From Pezizomycotina sp. ARF18 (lineage: Eukaryota; Ascomycota): a stretch of 64,000 nucleotides of DNA. The translations under genes were made by a program, and so were the position numbers. The notes under the pieces are model-generated. The model was not told where the DNA came from and made no database searches. It saw only the letters and a list, made by a program, of their open reading frames with translations. Of this stretch, positions 1 to 11,556 are shown piece by piece; within the stretch, counting starts at the first letter, position 1; each line of letters starts with the position of its first letter. The stretch covers positions 1-64,000 of the forward strand of contig AZLU01000180.1 in the NCBI GenBank assembly GCA_002224055.1, in the 5' to 3' direction.

Positions 1-2121
1 TAGTATTAAGTCGGTTACTACTAATAATATATTTATAAGACGTATATAGCTCTTAGAATAAAGTAGATTTAATAAGCGGCTAGTATCTTTTTAAAAACTA
101 TTAATAAGGTACGTTAAAAATAGACTAATAAAATAAAAAAAATTATTATAATCCTACTTTATTTTTTATTAATAAATTTTATACTTATTTAAGCTTTATT
201 TATTTTATAATATTATCTAGACTAATAAAAATTAAATAATATTATTTATAGCTTTTTATAATAGATATAAATATTTACGCGCGTTATTAACTTAAGCCTA
301 TAGAGAGTAAGTAGTTCTTAATACTTTAGAAATAATCTAAATACGCGAGAATTTTTATAGGTTAAATAATAGGAATAATATCGGTTAAAATCTAGGACGT
401 ATAAACGCGATAGACTTTACTATTAAAATGCTTTAAGAGCTTTATACCTCTGGTTTATTATAAGAGACTAGATTAAGGAATATTATAAGTTTAATTTTTT
501 CTATTTAACTAATAATAAATAGATTTAGATTAAGTATATTATTATTATCTTTACTCCGTTTAATAATTTTATAACTTTATATTCTAATCCTATTCTATTA
601 CCTCTTATTTACTTTTATTATTTATAATAATATCTTTAACTATCTTAAAGATATAGTAGATATATTAAAAAAAAAGATAGTTTTATGGAAGATCTAGCTC
701 GCGGAAACTATAGTTCCTACTAAAAAAAATTAGCTAAGTACTATTTATCTACTAAGGCTAACTCTAAAGGTTTATTATATATTCTCGCTATTATCTTATA
801 TCTCGGCTATAAATTAAGTTTATTTCTTTAAGAAGAATAGATACTAGAGGCTAGGTAAAAAAAAACTACTAAAATAGTATAGAAAACTTTTTTTATGTTT
901 TAAAGAATTTTATTCGGCCTATAAAAAGAAGAAGTATACTATATAAGATTAGCTAGTTAATAAAGAAAAAATAATATAAGTAATTTTTAGATTATTATAT
1001 TAATTTATATATTTAATTAATTTATTTATATTTATACTAGACTAACAAAAATCTAAAATATCTTTTTATTATTTTTAGCGGCTAAAAACCTTAATCCTAA
1101 TACTCTACGTCGCCTAGTAACTATATTAAGGCTTAACGCTAGAAAAGATACTATCGATAAAAAATATACGTAGTATTAGAGTCTACTATTATTAGTAAGT
1201 AATATTATACCTTAATAGCTGTAGCAGATAAGGAAGAGGATTTACTAGTATAGTAGAAGAAAAACGTAGATCTCTATCCTATAGTTATAAGGATAGCGCG
1301 TGATTCCTTATAGTATTAGTAGCCTCTATTAGTCTAGAAAGAGTATTTAGTACCGGAAGAATTATACTCGATCCTAGACGTAATCGATTAAAGGAACTAC
1401 CGTTAAGAATCTTCTTATTTGTAGGGCTTAGTTTACTAAGCTTCTAAATAAGAAGATTAGTAATAGCGAGATAATATCGATTTTTAAAAAAAATAGAAGT
1501 AGAGAAGAAAGATAATATAGAGGATATAGAGATATTAGAACGATAAGATAATATTAGGGCTTAAATCGTATAATACTAGTTATATTAGTAAAGATAAAGA
1601 GGAGGAAGGCTATATTAATAATACTAGGAGCTATAATTCTAAGATAAGATAGATATATTATACCTAAGTATATTCGTCGTCGAAATCTTAGTAGTAAATA
1701 CGATTATTTAGTTAAAAACTAAAGGTTAAGTTAGTAAGATAAAAGAGAAAAGGACCTCCGATACTACGTATATAATATGGTGGTAAAAAGCGAAGATAAA
1801 GTAATAGGATAGCTAATAGAATTAAAATTATATTAGTATAGTTAGATTAATTTTAGGATATATATAATTAAATTTATATTAAAAAGTTAATTTTATAATT
1901 AATTAAATTTTTTATTAGTCTATTTTTTTCTCTTTAAAAAAAATAAAAATAAAAATAATAATATATATATAAATCTCGGGTTATACCAAGAGAATTGCCG
2001 GGTTATAGGGTTATTGACCCGCCCATAAAACCGACTCGGGTCGGGTTACAAGATTAATGACCCGCCCATCCCCGGGTCGGGCCAGTCGGGTCGGGCTAAA
2101 CCCGGCCATGAGTAAACACTA
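1..2121 (+). mobile_element. hAT-family DNA transposon relic, 3' part, RIP-saturated
   Basis: The + strand carries remains of a hAT transposase C-terminus. Residues DLYPIVIRIARDSL lie at about 1269-1310. In the next frame, from about 1331, come SLERVFSTGR and RRNRLKE, which match the hAT dimerisation core (sERvFS..gr...RnrL). The frame is interrupted by many stops, and the body is extremely AT-rich with almost no CA or TG dinucleotides, as expected after RIP. The right end is probably GAGTAAACACTA at 2110-2121, fitting a hAT terminus (CAGTGTTTACTC inverted) with its last base mutated. A candidate 8-bp target duplication follows at 2122-2129, but the left end lies outside the window so it cannot be confirmed. 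The element is dead. Superfamily call is fairly sure; boundaries less so. Confidence 0.72.
1976..2121. repeat. GC-rich subterminal repeats of the hAT relic
   Basis: Sharp switch from AT-rich body to GC-rich sequence made of repeated CGGGTT/CGGGTC units (at least seven) ending in the presumed terminal inverted repeat. In hAT elements such subterminal motifs are transposase-binding sites. The units contain few CA/TG dinucleotides, which would explain why RIP left them readable. Confidence 0.6.
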
Positions 2122-2129
2122 TAAAGGGC

Positions 2130-3312
2130 GTATACGCCGGCCAGAGCGGCGGCTAGTTCGCCGGGCTGTTAAACGCGTTCCGCGTGCTATGGTGTTGATG
2201 GTAGATATTTTTTATGTGGTATAGTGGGCGCCAAGCTGGGATTTTCAAAAGTGCGCAACTTTTTTGGCCACCGCGTGCCGTTCTTCGATAGGGCTTAGAG
2301 GCAATTTTGATTTCGGATTTAATACCAATGACGTCTGCCAATTAAGAGTCGCTTTATGTTGCTCAATATATCTGCTACGTGGGTTTATCACTTAGATGGA
2401 ACGTTATAGCGTGCTAGTGGTTGGGATAACAGCCCTGAAACGCCGATAGGCTATGAGCCCACCGAGCTAAGAAGCTATAGACTACAAGCCGACATCGAAA
2501 TGTTTGTCATTGACTCGACTCCTATCAGGACAAGTCCAGTTCCCTAGCGAGGAGGAGTAATACTAGAGTTTCACGGATTTGTAGTTTAAGTTTCTGCACA
2601 AAAGCACTAAAGGTTTTGATACCTCAATACTAGGTTCGAATAATAGCCAATCAAGCACTGGTTAGCAGCTGCGTCACTGCCCGGACTGTGGCCGTTGCAA
2701 GGAACCCGTTGCAGCTGTATCGTGCACATAGCAACTGGCGACTCCTTTGGAGAATTATTATGGGATTTGATGAGCGTATTCTCCTTACATTCGCTCAAAG
2801 TATTTTCAGCTTCAAACAACAAATGATATGCTGGATTCACGATGCAATGCAAATTTTTTTTTGGGGGGGAGGCCTTAGTATTTGTTTTTTCATCAGAATA
2901 ATAAGAAATACTGCCTATAGTTTCTAGTAAGTTAAACTAGCTAATAATGTATTATAATCCTTAGTGTAATGATACCGGCTCCACATTTAACTATTCTTCC
3001 GTAAACTGGTCGCAGATGTATCAGAAGACCAGATACTGTTATTATGGCCGACAATGTCTAACGCAGGCACTGGCATAGAAATAACTCCCTCGTTATATTT
3101 ACACAACTTAGATGCTGTATAATAGAGTCAATATGTAAAACAACAGGTAGATTCAATATTTAGATTGTAGTACCAATTATCCTACGTATTTATACATAAT
3201 GAATCGAAGAGAGGCCATGATTGATTTGGGGAGATATTCGCGTTTATATACCTCGTTCCGCTAACAGTGAGTACCTCTCAGATGAAGCTTTCGCCTTCAT
3301 CTCCGCCTCGGT
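2130..3312. other. no gene recognised
   Basis: About 1.2 kb of ordinary base composition between the transposon end and the dehydrogenase relic. Open frames here are under 85 codons, on both strands, without recognisable motifs or splice signals that join them. I see no RNA gene or repeat. Confidence 0.5.
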
Positions 3313-4559
3313 CTAATCACAGAGCTTTGTTGCTAGTTCCGCATTCTTGGAGCTACGACTGCTAGTTCCCACCTTCGCTACGGGGACCATGTAGTTTCCA
3401 CCTTTGAGGTCTGGGCTGCTTGCCGTGTAAACAGACCCAAATGCCGACTTCTGCGGTGCCGTGTCCAACCCCGTAGCCATCATAAGCTTCCACAGTCCCG
3501 AGTTAAACACAAAGACTTGCGATTTGGCTCCCTCAGTTAGATCCCTATAACTATATTTAGTATCATTGCGCCATTGAACGTAAAGGCAAGGAATATAAGC
3601 AGCAAATTAGAATACACTTACGTCTTAACAAATCCCGGATGGCACGCTGCGGTCCACACGCTGCCGGAACCATCGGTTGGATTTGCGTACCGCTTATGGA
3701 TCTCTCGTATGGAGAACATTGCAAAGCTTCGAAATACCGTACCTTGTCATTTTGAAGGGACTCTGATCGGAGAGGTTGATATCGTCAAAATTTACACCGC
3801 CTTTGACAGTATACATTATGTGGGCTCCAGAAGTAAGATTCACCACGCGGGCGGAACCAGGCGTACCCTCTGCTGCGGACGTGGATTGCAGCGGTGGCAG
3901 GAGGTGGTAGGTAAGCAGCCAGTGAGCGATATAATTTGTCTAGTTTTTAAATTTTTTTTTGCGTCGATCACATTTTACTAGTAAAAGAATTCATAAAACT
4001 TGATCAGTAATCCCATAATACCGAGAATCGTTCTCTATGTACCTGAATATGCCCTTCATAGCCATCCTTCGTTAGTGAGTAATCAATAGCCATGACCCCA
4101 GCGTTGTTTATCAGGCCATGAAGCTTCGTTTCATTCTATTAGGAAAGAGAGATGTTTTAGCTAAATATAAGCGGAAAAATGTCGCCGCCAGAGAGGGCCC
4201 TTGGCCACCTTTACCTCTTGAACTCCTCGGCTGCGTTTACGACACTCCTTAATTCTGAAGGTCCAATGGCAGAAATTCCAAGATAACCTCTGGCAATTTC
4301 TTTCCTTATTGCCTCGATCGCCTTTGCGACCTTATCTTGAGAGCGAGAGGCGATGTATACTTTCGCTTTTTCGTAGCGAGGAGGTGAACCGTCTCGAGTC
4401 CGCTAGTTTAGTTCATGAGCATTTCATTCTGGAGAGTTCCGAAAGAATTGTCGACGGGATGTAATCGTGCACTTATATGCCGGCATTACCGCCAGTGACG
4501 ATGAAGACCTTGCCCGTGAGGTCAGGAAGCGCTTCTGGTTTGTAAAGTGGGCTGAGCAT
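3313..4559 (-). pseudogene. short-chain dehydrogenase/reductase (SDR), disrupted
   Basis: NAD(P)-dependent oxidoreductase of the fungal retinol-dehydrogenase-like SDR group. The N-terminus has a Rossmann start (TGKVFIVTGGNAGI, glycine motif). Mid-protein there is LINNAGVMA (NNAG). The active site has LTSGAH followed by YGISK (Ser...YxxxK), and the end carries LKGGNYMVPVAKVG. Three introns are clear: GTAAAG...AATAG near 4143-4207, a second of about 110 nt near 3925-4040, and GTAAGT...TATAG near 3565-3630. The first intron has no clean boundary because the exon runs into a stop straight after GGNAGI. Two frame breaks are visible: one missing A in the A-run before AKVYIAS (about 4370), and a 2-nt loss in an AG run before EIHKRY (about 3716). 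Catalytic residues are intact, so decay is recent or the breaks are sequence errors. The substrate cannot be told. Confidence 0.8.
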
Positions 4560-4569
4560 CTGCGATACG

Positions 4570-5095
4570 AGAGCGGAGCCGGGACGTAAGCAGCGACAAT
4601 TCACTTTCCCCTTTTTCGGTGCTACTTGCGAGGAAACAAAACCGATTAATAACAACAAAAGTCCTCTATCATGATAATAATGAAAAGATGATTGGGCAAA
4701 TAGAATCCTGCGATCAAGTAAACCATTGCCTCTATATAAGTTTCTGCGATGCTCGAGTCGGTCATACAATTTTGTTTACTTTAGATCCATCGACTAATCC
4801 GAGTCCAATTTGACGCGTACGCGTGCGGAATTAGCGGGCTGTTTTTAGGTGCCGCAATAGTGTTCAATCTCCCCGTTTTCCAAGGCACGAAATATAACTA
4901 TACGCTTTTGGGAACGCCCCTCTCCTCTTAGCTTCCACGCACTATAATACTCCAACTATAGTATGCAATACTCTCAACTCATTGGCTTGCCTAGACTTCA
5001 CGAGAGCAGACGCGACGTCCTCCAAGCCACCTTCGATTCTATTGGACCTAATTTATCCGAACTCCACTTCGCAGGCTCCTCCATCGCGAAATAAT
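4570..5095. other. intergenic, nothing recognised
   Basis: Upstream region of the SDR relic. Open frames overlap on both strands with no family resemblance; no repeat seen. Confidence 0.45.
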
Positions 5096-5551
5096 TTACT
5101 TCTTCAAGTCCTCAGTAACGCCGGAGAGCACCTTTCCATACGAGCTCTTGGCATAAGCAGTTGCATTAGCGTTGGTTTTCGGCTCGCCGTCCCTGTCCTA
5201 CCAAGGTCCCTAGGCTCGGTACTCCCGTTTACAGCAAAGTTAGCGAAATTCGTAGAGGTACGTAGTGGCAGTAAGCAACTTGCATCGCGAGGACCAGCTA
5301 TCCAGGATTTCTGGCGCCCGGGTATAAAGGGTCGATAGCAGTTTTTTGTGACCGTCCTTTGGATGAGTCGCACTTGTGCGGGGTTCTTCGATTTTCACGT
5401 TTTTCCAATTAGACGGGGTAACCTTTGTAACAACTCGAATATCCACCAAAGGTCCATATAATTCTTTCCTTCCTCGATCCAACGGCGATATCGGCCTCTT
5501 CCAGCTGAACGGTATCACCTTTTGATTCTTTTGTCTCCTATCATAGCCCAC
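5096..5551 (-). pseudogene. unidentified coding remnant
   Basis: Two minus-strand frames look coding. The upstream one spans about 5240-5520 and contains RPISPLDRGRKELYGPLVD and an Arg/Lys-rich stretch. A second frame ends YGKVLSGVTEDLKK with a stop at 5096-5098. They would need a frame change or a short unseen intron to be joined. I do not recognise the family. A plus-strand frame covers 4982-5338 as well, but its Ser/Arg-rich composition suits an antisense shadow. The call rests only on codon-like texture and is weak. Confidence 0.25.
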
Positions 5552-5609
5552 TATTATACGTTCATACCCCTGTTACAAAGGATACTCCGTATCCTAGAGA
5601 GTACCAATA

Positions 5610-6882
5610 CAATGAGTAAACGGACTCCAAGTTCTTCATCCATGGCTCAAGCACAGGCCCTGAAGACGATTGGACTGGTCTATCTTCTTCTCAGCGGCGC
5701 CAGATACAGAACCGCTTGAACCAGCGTGCTTACAGTATGTTCGATTAAGCCTCATGCGTATTTGCTTCTTTTCTGTCTTTTCTCGAAAAATTGCCATTTT
5801 GTGCCACCGGTTTCCGCGTTCTTGTCATGCGGAAGATAGACGCTACCGGTAAACGAGAAAAAGGTCCGGGTCGCTAGCGCGAAGACATGGCTATCCGACT
5901 TGTGTATTTACCAAGCAATGATTATGTGCTAATCTACGACCGTCTCGCGTTTCGTGTAACTAGGGCAAAGAAAAGCGCAGGAGAAAGTTCGCTCAGCTGG
6001 GGGCGTAACGACCGCAGAATTGTTTGATCACGAGCTCAACGGTAAGAGATCCTTCAATATGTCCCAGTAATGCTACCTAACGATCTCGAAATGTACACAT
6101 ATGCGAAAAGCGAGATAACAAACATGTTCTGCATTGTGCTATTTAGCTGTAATGGCCGAGGGTAGCACGAGCACGGCTTTAGTCCACCGTTCAACTGCAC
6201 CTTCATCGGCTTTACCAACGGCATGGTCACTCCCAACTCTCCAGCATTACCACGCTATCGCGAATCAGATCTCGCCTGACTACCTTCATCTCCCCATGAT
6301 CCGCGAGCGCCTCTATGCGGGCTTATTTTCTAACGCGACAATCCTCGGCATCTCCATCGCCTCCCTCGCGGATCCCACTCTTGGCTCTCCTTCGTCTCTC
6401 CTGAAGTCCACACTGCCTTTAGTGCCTCGGACTGGTACCAATCTCGATGGTGGCAACTTACATTCCCCCGACATCCGCGACTTTGAACTTACCATGGAAC
6501 GTCCCCGAAGGCTTACTCCCGAGTACGATCCAGCAGCTCATCCCGCACCGCGCTTACATAGATCTACCCTAGTCACAAGATCCGGGATAATCTCATCGTG
6601 GCCGCGGAGATCGACGACGATTTCGATGAGCAAGGGCTCTGCTGTGATGCTATGAGCGGCCGTAGCGATTTGGGCTTGATGGTTTGGGGCGACCCCAGCG
6701 TCGTCGAGAGCTACGAACTCGGCCCCATTTTCGTGCAGAAGTGGTGGAAGATCCTGAAGAATTGCGACGATTTGTTGCATGCGACGAACAGGTGGAGGAG
6801 GTTAGAGGAGACAAGTTGTTCCTCGTTGGCGATACCGAAGAGGCAATCCTGGAGGGGACGAGGCTGCCATGGGCATTCTAGA
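5610..6882 (+). pseudogene. bZIP transcription factor with DUF3425 domain, disrupted
   Basis: Fungal DUF3425 proteins have an N-terminal basic region and a C-terminal conserved block. The basic region QRRQIQNRLNQRAY is seen at about 5691-5733, cut just after by a GTATGT intron donor at 5735. The DUF3425 block includes IQQLIPHRAYIDL, then RDNLIVAAEIDDDFDEQG, then GLMVWGDPS, KWWKILKNCDDLLHATNRWR and RGDKLFLVGDTEEAILEG, ending at the stop before 6882. These pieces lie in different frames. Breaks fall near 6575 (between YIDL and RDNLI) and near 6805 (between NRWR and RGDKL), and probably one upstream of the basic region. The order and spacing are those of a complete gene, so this is a whole gene with small indels, not a fragment. 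It would bind DNA as a dimer in the nucleus if functional; targets are unknown. Confidence 0.8.
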
Positions 6883-6889
6883 TGAAAAC

Positions 6890-7893
6890 TCCTCTGCTAC
6901 CGTTACTCAGAATGGACCAGAAGGCAGCGGGAAAGCCAGGATGTGGTAGTCAGTTTCTGCTAGCAGTAATTGGCTACAGTACAACACCATAGACGTGCCC
7001 GGTAAGTAGTTGACATTTTATTTTACATATTTATCTGCATTTCAGGAGCATCTCTACTCGAGGATAGACCACCGTAAAAGGTTTTTTTCCCTCTTCTTTT
7101 TCCTTTTCTCTCTTTGAGTTCGTCCTGTGTCCTTTGGTCATGAAGTATTCCCTATAGACATCTCTACTCAACATAGAAAACCACCGTAACTTTTAATGTA
7201 ATAAGACCAGTCTTCACTCTTAGTAGTAGTTGAAAGGGAAGATATCATAAAGTAAATAAATTATCTGGACAGATCCTTTGGCTTGTTGAGTTTCACTCTT
7301 TATCTAAGGTAGTTCAGTGGTATTGTTGATCGCCGGAACTACATGTGCAATATTATACAATAATATTGTTACCTTAAGTATAGAACGCTCTTGTCTGTAT
7401 CTTGCCCTTCTAGATCTGGCGGCTCGTCCTCTATGCGAATTGGAAGGTCAGATAATAAACAGGAGGCGCTTAGAGTAACATGTTAATAGCGTGAAGATGC
7501 TCGTACCACCTAGACAATATCGGGCAAGTACTTCAAACCTGTCCTCAACTGGAGTGCTACGTCGATAAAAGCAGGAGCCCCTTTCTAAATGCCTTTTTGC
7601 TCAGGCGGACTGTCCAATGGCGTGACTTCGTCCGTTTTCAAAAGCTTCTATAGAGAAGTGTGGGGTCTTAGCTAGCGGTAGCTCACGTTTCTCCACCGGG
7701 TTTGAATCACACTTTTGTGTCAGGAATTCGGAAGTGATCTTCCGCCCAGCATTCTTGCCTTGCCTGGAGAATTATATCCATCTTCGTGCATGTCATCAAT
7801 CGCCACCCCTTTACTGGTACTGGATCTATTTCAATCGTATCTCATAGAATTTTCGAACCCTTTTCTTAACCTCGATTCTAAGATTGCGAAAAC
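6890..7893. other. intergenic with a short direct repeat
   Basis: No gene recognised. Two related blocks, each containing CATCTCTACTC and then ACCACCGTAA, lie about 110 bp apart (about 7046-7076 and 7157-7190). They may be a small local duplication in the promoter of the next gene or leftover repeat DNA. Confidence 0.4.
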
Positions 7894-8663
7894 ATGATGA
7901 ACATAATAAGGCACCTCTCTAAATCTTCCTCGAACGACGACCCCCGGCGGCGGGAATCCTTCGGTTCCCAAGACTCGGATTCTAAAAATTCCCCCGTTGA
8001 TGTCTCCCCCAGATCTCCTCATTCACCAACCTTCGAACCCGACGTCTCCTCTCTCTCCGGCTCCACTCAAGTCGACCTAGACACCGCCAACGACCCGCAT
8101 CCTTCCTCCCCTCCAACCTCGTTCCTTACACCGTCCTCTCGCAATCCTCCCTAACATCCTCCCGAACGATCCTCCGCGACGGGAACGAAGTCTTCTTCAT
8201 AGAATACAACAAGTTCCACCCTACGCGGTCGCCCATAGAACTCCACTCGTTACCGGATAAGCGGCTCCTCGGCGAAGCGCGGTATAAGCCGTACGCCATC
8301 GCCGGTTTACGAGCGGAAGTCCACGTCGACTCCCGACACCACTCCAAACGAACGTACGAGGACGTAGGCTTCGACGCAACCAGCTCCGAAGGGTGGACCT
8401 GGTCTCGATCAGCACCCGATGGCCTAGAAAGCGTATGGAAGGTTGGCGATTTGAAATTTACAGACGCGCGGGGGAACATCGTAGCCGTTCTGTGTAAAGC
8501 CCGGAGCCGGAAAAAAGCGAAGAAGCTTGAGGAGCGGATATTCGTGACGCCGGCGGTCGCGGAGGGAGCTGGTGGCGGTAGCGTGCTCGAGTTTATTGTG
8601 CTGAGCTGCTTTGCGGTCGAGGAGCGTGGAAGAGGACGCGGAGGAACGTTACGGGAACAGTAG
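7894..8663 (+). pseudogene. conserved-looking hypothetical protein (possible Tubby-C-like fold), one frame break
   Basis: An ATG at 7894 opens a Ser/Pro-rich segment of about 75 residues (MMNIIRHLSKSSSNDDPRRR...). After a 1-nt frame break near 8120 a long globular frame runs to the stop at 8661-8663. It includes TILRDGNEVFFIEYNKF, a Trp-containing stretch ending SVWKVGDLKFTDARGNIVAVL, and a C-terminal LEFIVLSCFAVEE. The pattern of beta-strand-like segments with 'VWKVGDLKFTDARGN' resembles small fungal proteins with a Tubby C-terminal-like or DUF6593-type fold. That assignment is an impression, not a match I can prove. An antisense frame of 252 codons covers the same DNA and looks like a shadow. 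Confidence 0.55.
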
Positions 8664-8669
8664 CGAATG

Positions 8670-9347
8670 CTGGCGCGTTTGGAGGTGCTGTTGGGTTTGC
8701 TGGAGGGTTCGGATGCCCTGGTTGATATTTTAGAAATTTTGGAGAGAGCGCTAACATGTCGATGTTTTCTTTTCTCTTGTCTAGACCGAACCTTGTCACC
8801 TAGCCTGCCGACCGCGACTTGGAATTTCGGGTATACACTGGTTGACGACCGTGTTGTATTTCGCAAATAAGATCCTAACTCCACATTCTCTCGAGGTTTT
8901 CTCTTTCTTCTAAGTTTATGTATTTAGACTGTATATAGTTGAACATACGTTTCGGTTTTCATGTTCAAGAATGTATTTGTAGATTGGACTCATAACGTCA
9001 ATGAGTATTTATAAAGAGTTTCATTTGCAATTAAGCATGCGAGAAGTAGTATCGTGACTTATGTTGTTTCCTGACAACGTCCTGCTCGAGTCAATGACAT
9101 AACAAAAAGTGTGGCAGCTTATTCAAGACATAAATACGCAAAAGATTGAATGCAGCACCCTAGGGAAAATGTAATATGAGTACCACGGCACGGCCTCGTC
9201 AGACCCTCTGAACCTGTGATCTCACGGTCGATTTGTTCGCGTAATCCCTCTCCTCCCACCGCTCTTCCGTCAACGGGTAATCATCACTGCTTCTCCCATT
9301 CCTCTCCACATCGTTGATGCTCCCCTGCGAACTCTCCTGATCCACCG
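8670..9347. other. intergenic
   Basis: A short plus-strand frame just after the stop reads Gly/Ala-rich (ANAGAFGGAVGFAGGFG), which may be the displaced C-terminus of the preceding gene. Otherwise nothing is recognised. Confidence 0.35.
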
Positions 9348-10646
9348 CTACACTGATATTAACAACAACATCTCGGCACCCCTGTACGCCAGTGTCGGCT
9401 TCGCTAGGCTCATAGTTCTCGGTCTCTGGAGGTCGATGATCTCATTTACATCGCCAATCTCGCTTCTGTTGCGGGACGCCAAACTTCCCACAGAACGGAA
9501 GGTTGATCTGCCGAGCGTTGCAGAACGTGGAAGCTCTCGGCTCCGCTCCGCATCGCTGAGCCAGACGTCCACGTCTTTCTCCTTGGCGATCAGAATTATC
9601 AGCGCGGAAAGGAGAGCTCAATGTTTAGTTTTATGATGTACATAACCTGCCTCACTCTTTGTCAGTATCCGTTTACCAGTATTAGTAAGGTGTTAATCAA
9701 GGTATAAGACTTACGCATTGCACGATCCCATAAACAACTCCATTCAGGCTCATAGTCCCAATCAGCGCTACATCAAGGCTGATACTAATGATAATAATGC
9801 GCATATTGAAACGAACCAGTTTGCTGTACTTCTGCAATCCGTTGTTGACGAGTTTCGATTTCACGGAGCGTATGAAATAGATATTCAAGAATAGGTCGAT
9901 AAATAACAGCATGACTTTGGTAATGCGGTCCCATATGTTGTTGACGTTTATGTAGCGGGCGGATATTTGCATACGTGCTGGTATCCAAATGCAGAAAACG
10001 GAACTACAATCATCACAGTCAATATAAGAATAACAAAGTTTTTTGAAAGGGCCGAGGGGAATTACGAACATGTTAATTATACCCACGAGTGCTAAAGTCC
10101 ATATTTTGACCATTCGCGCACGGTTGCGGTCAACTTCGATCATCGCGCAGCGATTGCACAGGATCTGCGCGATGAGCTGCGTTTGGGGCACCCAGATACA
10201 CAGCATGAAGAACCAAACCCAGAAACTGTGATTTATACTCTGCTATATCAGCATCAGGTCTACTATCTTTCATCGCAGTGAATCCCAAATGAGAGTATTT
10301 TACCTTGGCATTATAGTCCCGATCAGTAGTAAAAACACCATGGTCGCTAATAAGAAGTCTGAGAGTATCTGGCCGACGACCATCCACGCGTACATGGACT
10401 TTACAGGTTACGCATCGCGGATATTTGGCGGTATGCATTCCGGCCTTTTAAAATTTATTAGCAGTCCTCACTGAGGTATCATACAGGCGACTATGTTAGA
10501 CTTACAAGTAAGTAAACCAAACCCAATACGAATCCGAAGCCCACACTGGCGAGAATAAGATCACCGCGCTCAGCGGGCGGCCATTGGAAATTTGGGTTAA
10601 GCCAGATAGGATAGTTAAACGGTATGGCGGGGTTTGGTTGAACCAT
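9348..10646 (-). pseudogene. fungal multi-TM integral membrane protein, disrupted
   Basis: Multi-spanning membrane protein of a family common in ascomycetes (annotated only as 'integral membrane protein'). The start ATG is at 10646 (MVQPNPAIPFNYPIWLNP). TM1 reads ILASVGFGFVLGLVYLL, followed by a GTAAGT intron. Further exons give YAWMVVGQILSDFLLATMVFLLLIG and FWVWFFMLCIWVPQTQLIAQ. Then come SVFCIWIPARMQISARYIN, KSKLVNNGLQKYSKLVRF and SLDVALIGTMSLNGVVYG. One intron is firmly placed at 10004-10069 because removing those 66 nt gives INISVFCIWIPA, the family form. Damage: an in-frame TAA just before PVKSMYAWM (about 10400) and a frame break between YIIKLNI and the C-terminal tail (about 9615). The polar tail runs to the stop at 9348. 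Role unknown; membrane-located. Confidence 0.75.
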
Positions 10647-10649
10647 AGT

Positions 10650-11550
10650 TCAATGAACTCCCAATATAGTATACCAAGAGGAATGTGTATTCGGTCGAAT
10701 CGATAAATAACCTGGAGGTTCGGTTAGCTGGTAGCGAAAGTGAGTGTTCCTGGATATGTCTTATTTTGCAAACGGGGAACAAGGAACAGTCAACTAGGGG
10801 GATCCCGCGTGGGATGATATATGAAACCAGCAAGGGCAGAACGGCTGCCCGACCCTCCATATCGAAGCATCAGATGTCAAAAAAGTCGACTACCAGGATA
10901 ACCCCCTGCTGAGTGGCAATTAACAAGCGAGTCGTGGGTTTCAGTATCATTTTATCCAAAGGACAGGATTAAAGATAAGGACTAAAGAATATCTTCTCGA
11001 AACTTGCACACGCGACCTCTCATGCAGAGGGAAGTTCCGAGCCTATGTCTTCCTCCAGAACATGCAGATACGCTCAGTTGTTCTGCAGCCGCATGGGGGC
11101 CGCATGGTGTTCTTCTGCGTGGAACACACGTGAAGGAAGCTTCGAAAAAGCCCCTAATTAAATGTAAACGAACCATCCTTGGGGTGGAATGTTATTGAGC
11201 TAGCCATCGTACTAGTATTGGATGAAAAAACACTATAACAAAACCCTAATAAGAAGTTTCCGTTATCCGGAAGGGCCTTGGGTTCCCATTCCCACGAAAC
11301 AGAAGTTAACGATAGTCTAAAAAGCTGGAGAAATTTGCGGGGTGCGGATTGTTCGCTAGGCCGTTTCCGGGAACAAACCCATCCAACAACTGGAAGAACC
11401 GTCGGAGAATGCCCAGAACAGGCAGCAGGAAGCGTAGATGACGGTTAGAGACCCACGAAAGGGGACAAGTCCCCACGACTTAATTTCGAATTGAGTAACA
11501 CAATAAACCAACAAACGACGAGGAGGTGGCGTTCACGACCAGGGTGACTG
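10650..11550. other. intergenic, nothing recognised
   Basis: Short overlapping open frames on both strands with no motifs. No repeat or RNA gene seen. Confidence 0.45.
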
Positions 11551-11556
11551 ATATTT

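Noticed and set aside
1-1980. possible centromeric or mitochondrial DNA because of very high AT
   Set aside because: A hAT dimerisation motif and a hAT-type terminus are present, and the CA/TG loss is the RIP pattern.
8126-8884. 252-codon minus-strand open frame
   Set aside because: Arg/Ser/Thr-rich with no motif; it lies exactly antisense to the better-supported plus-strand gene at 7894-8663 and is most likely a shadow.
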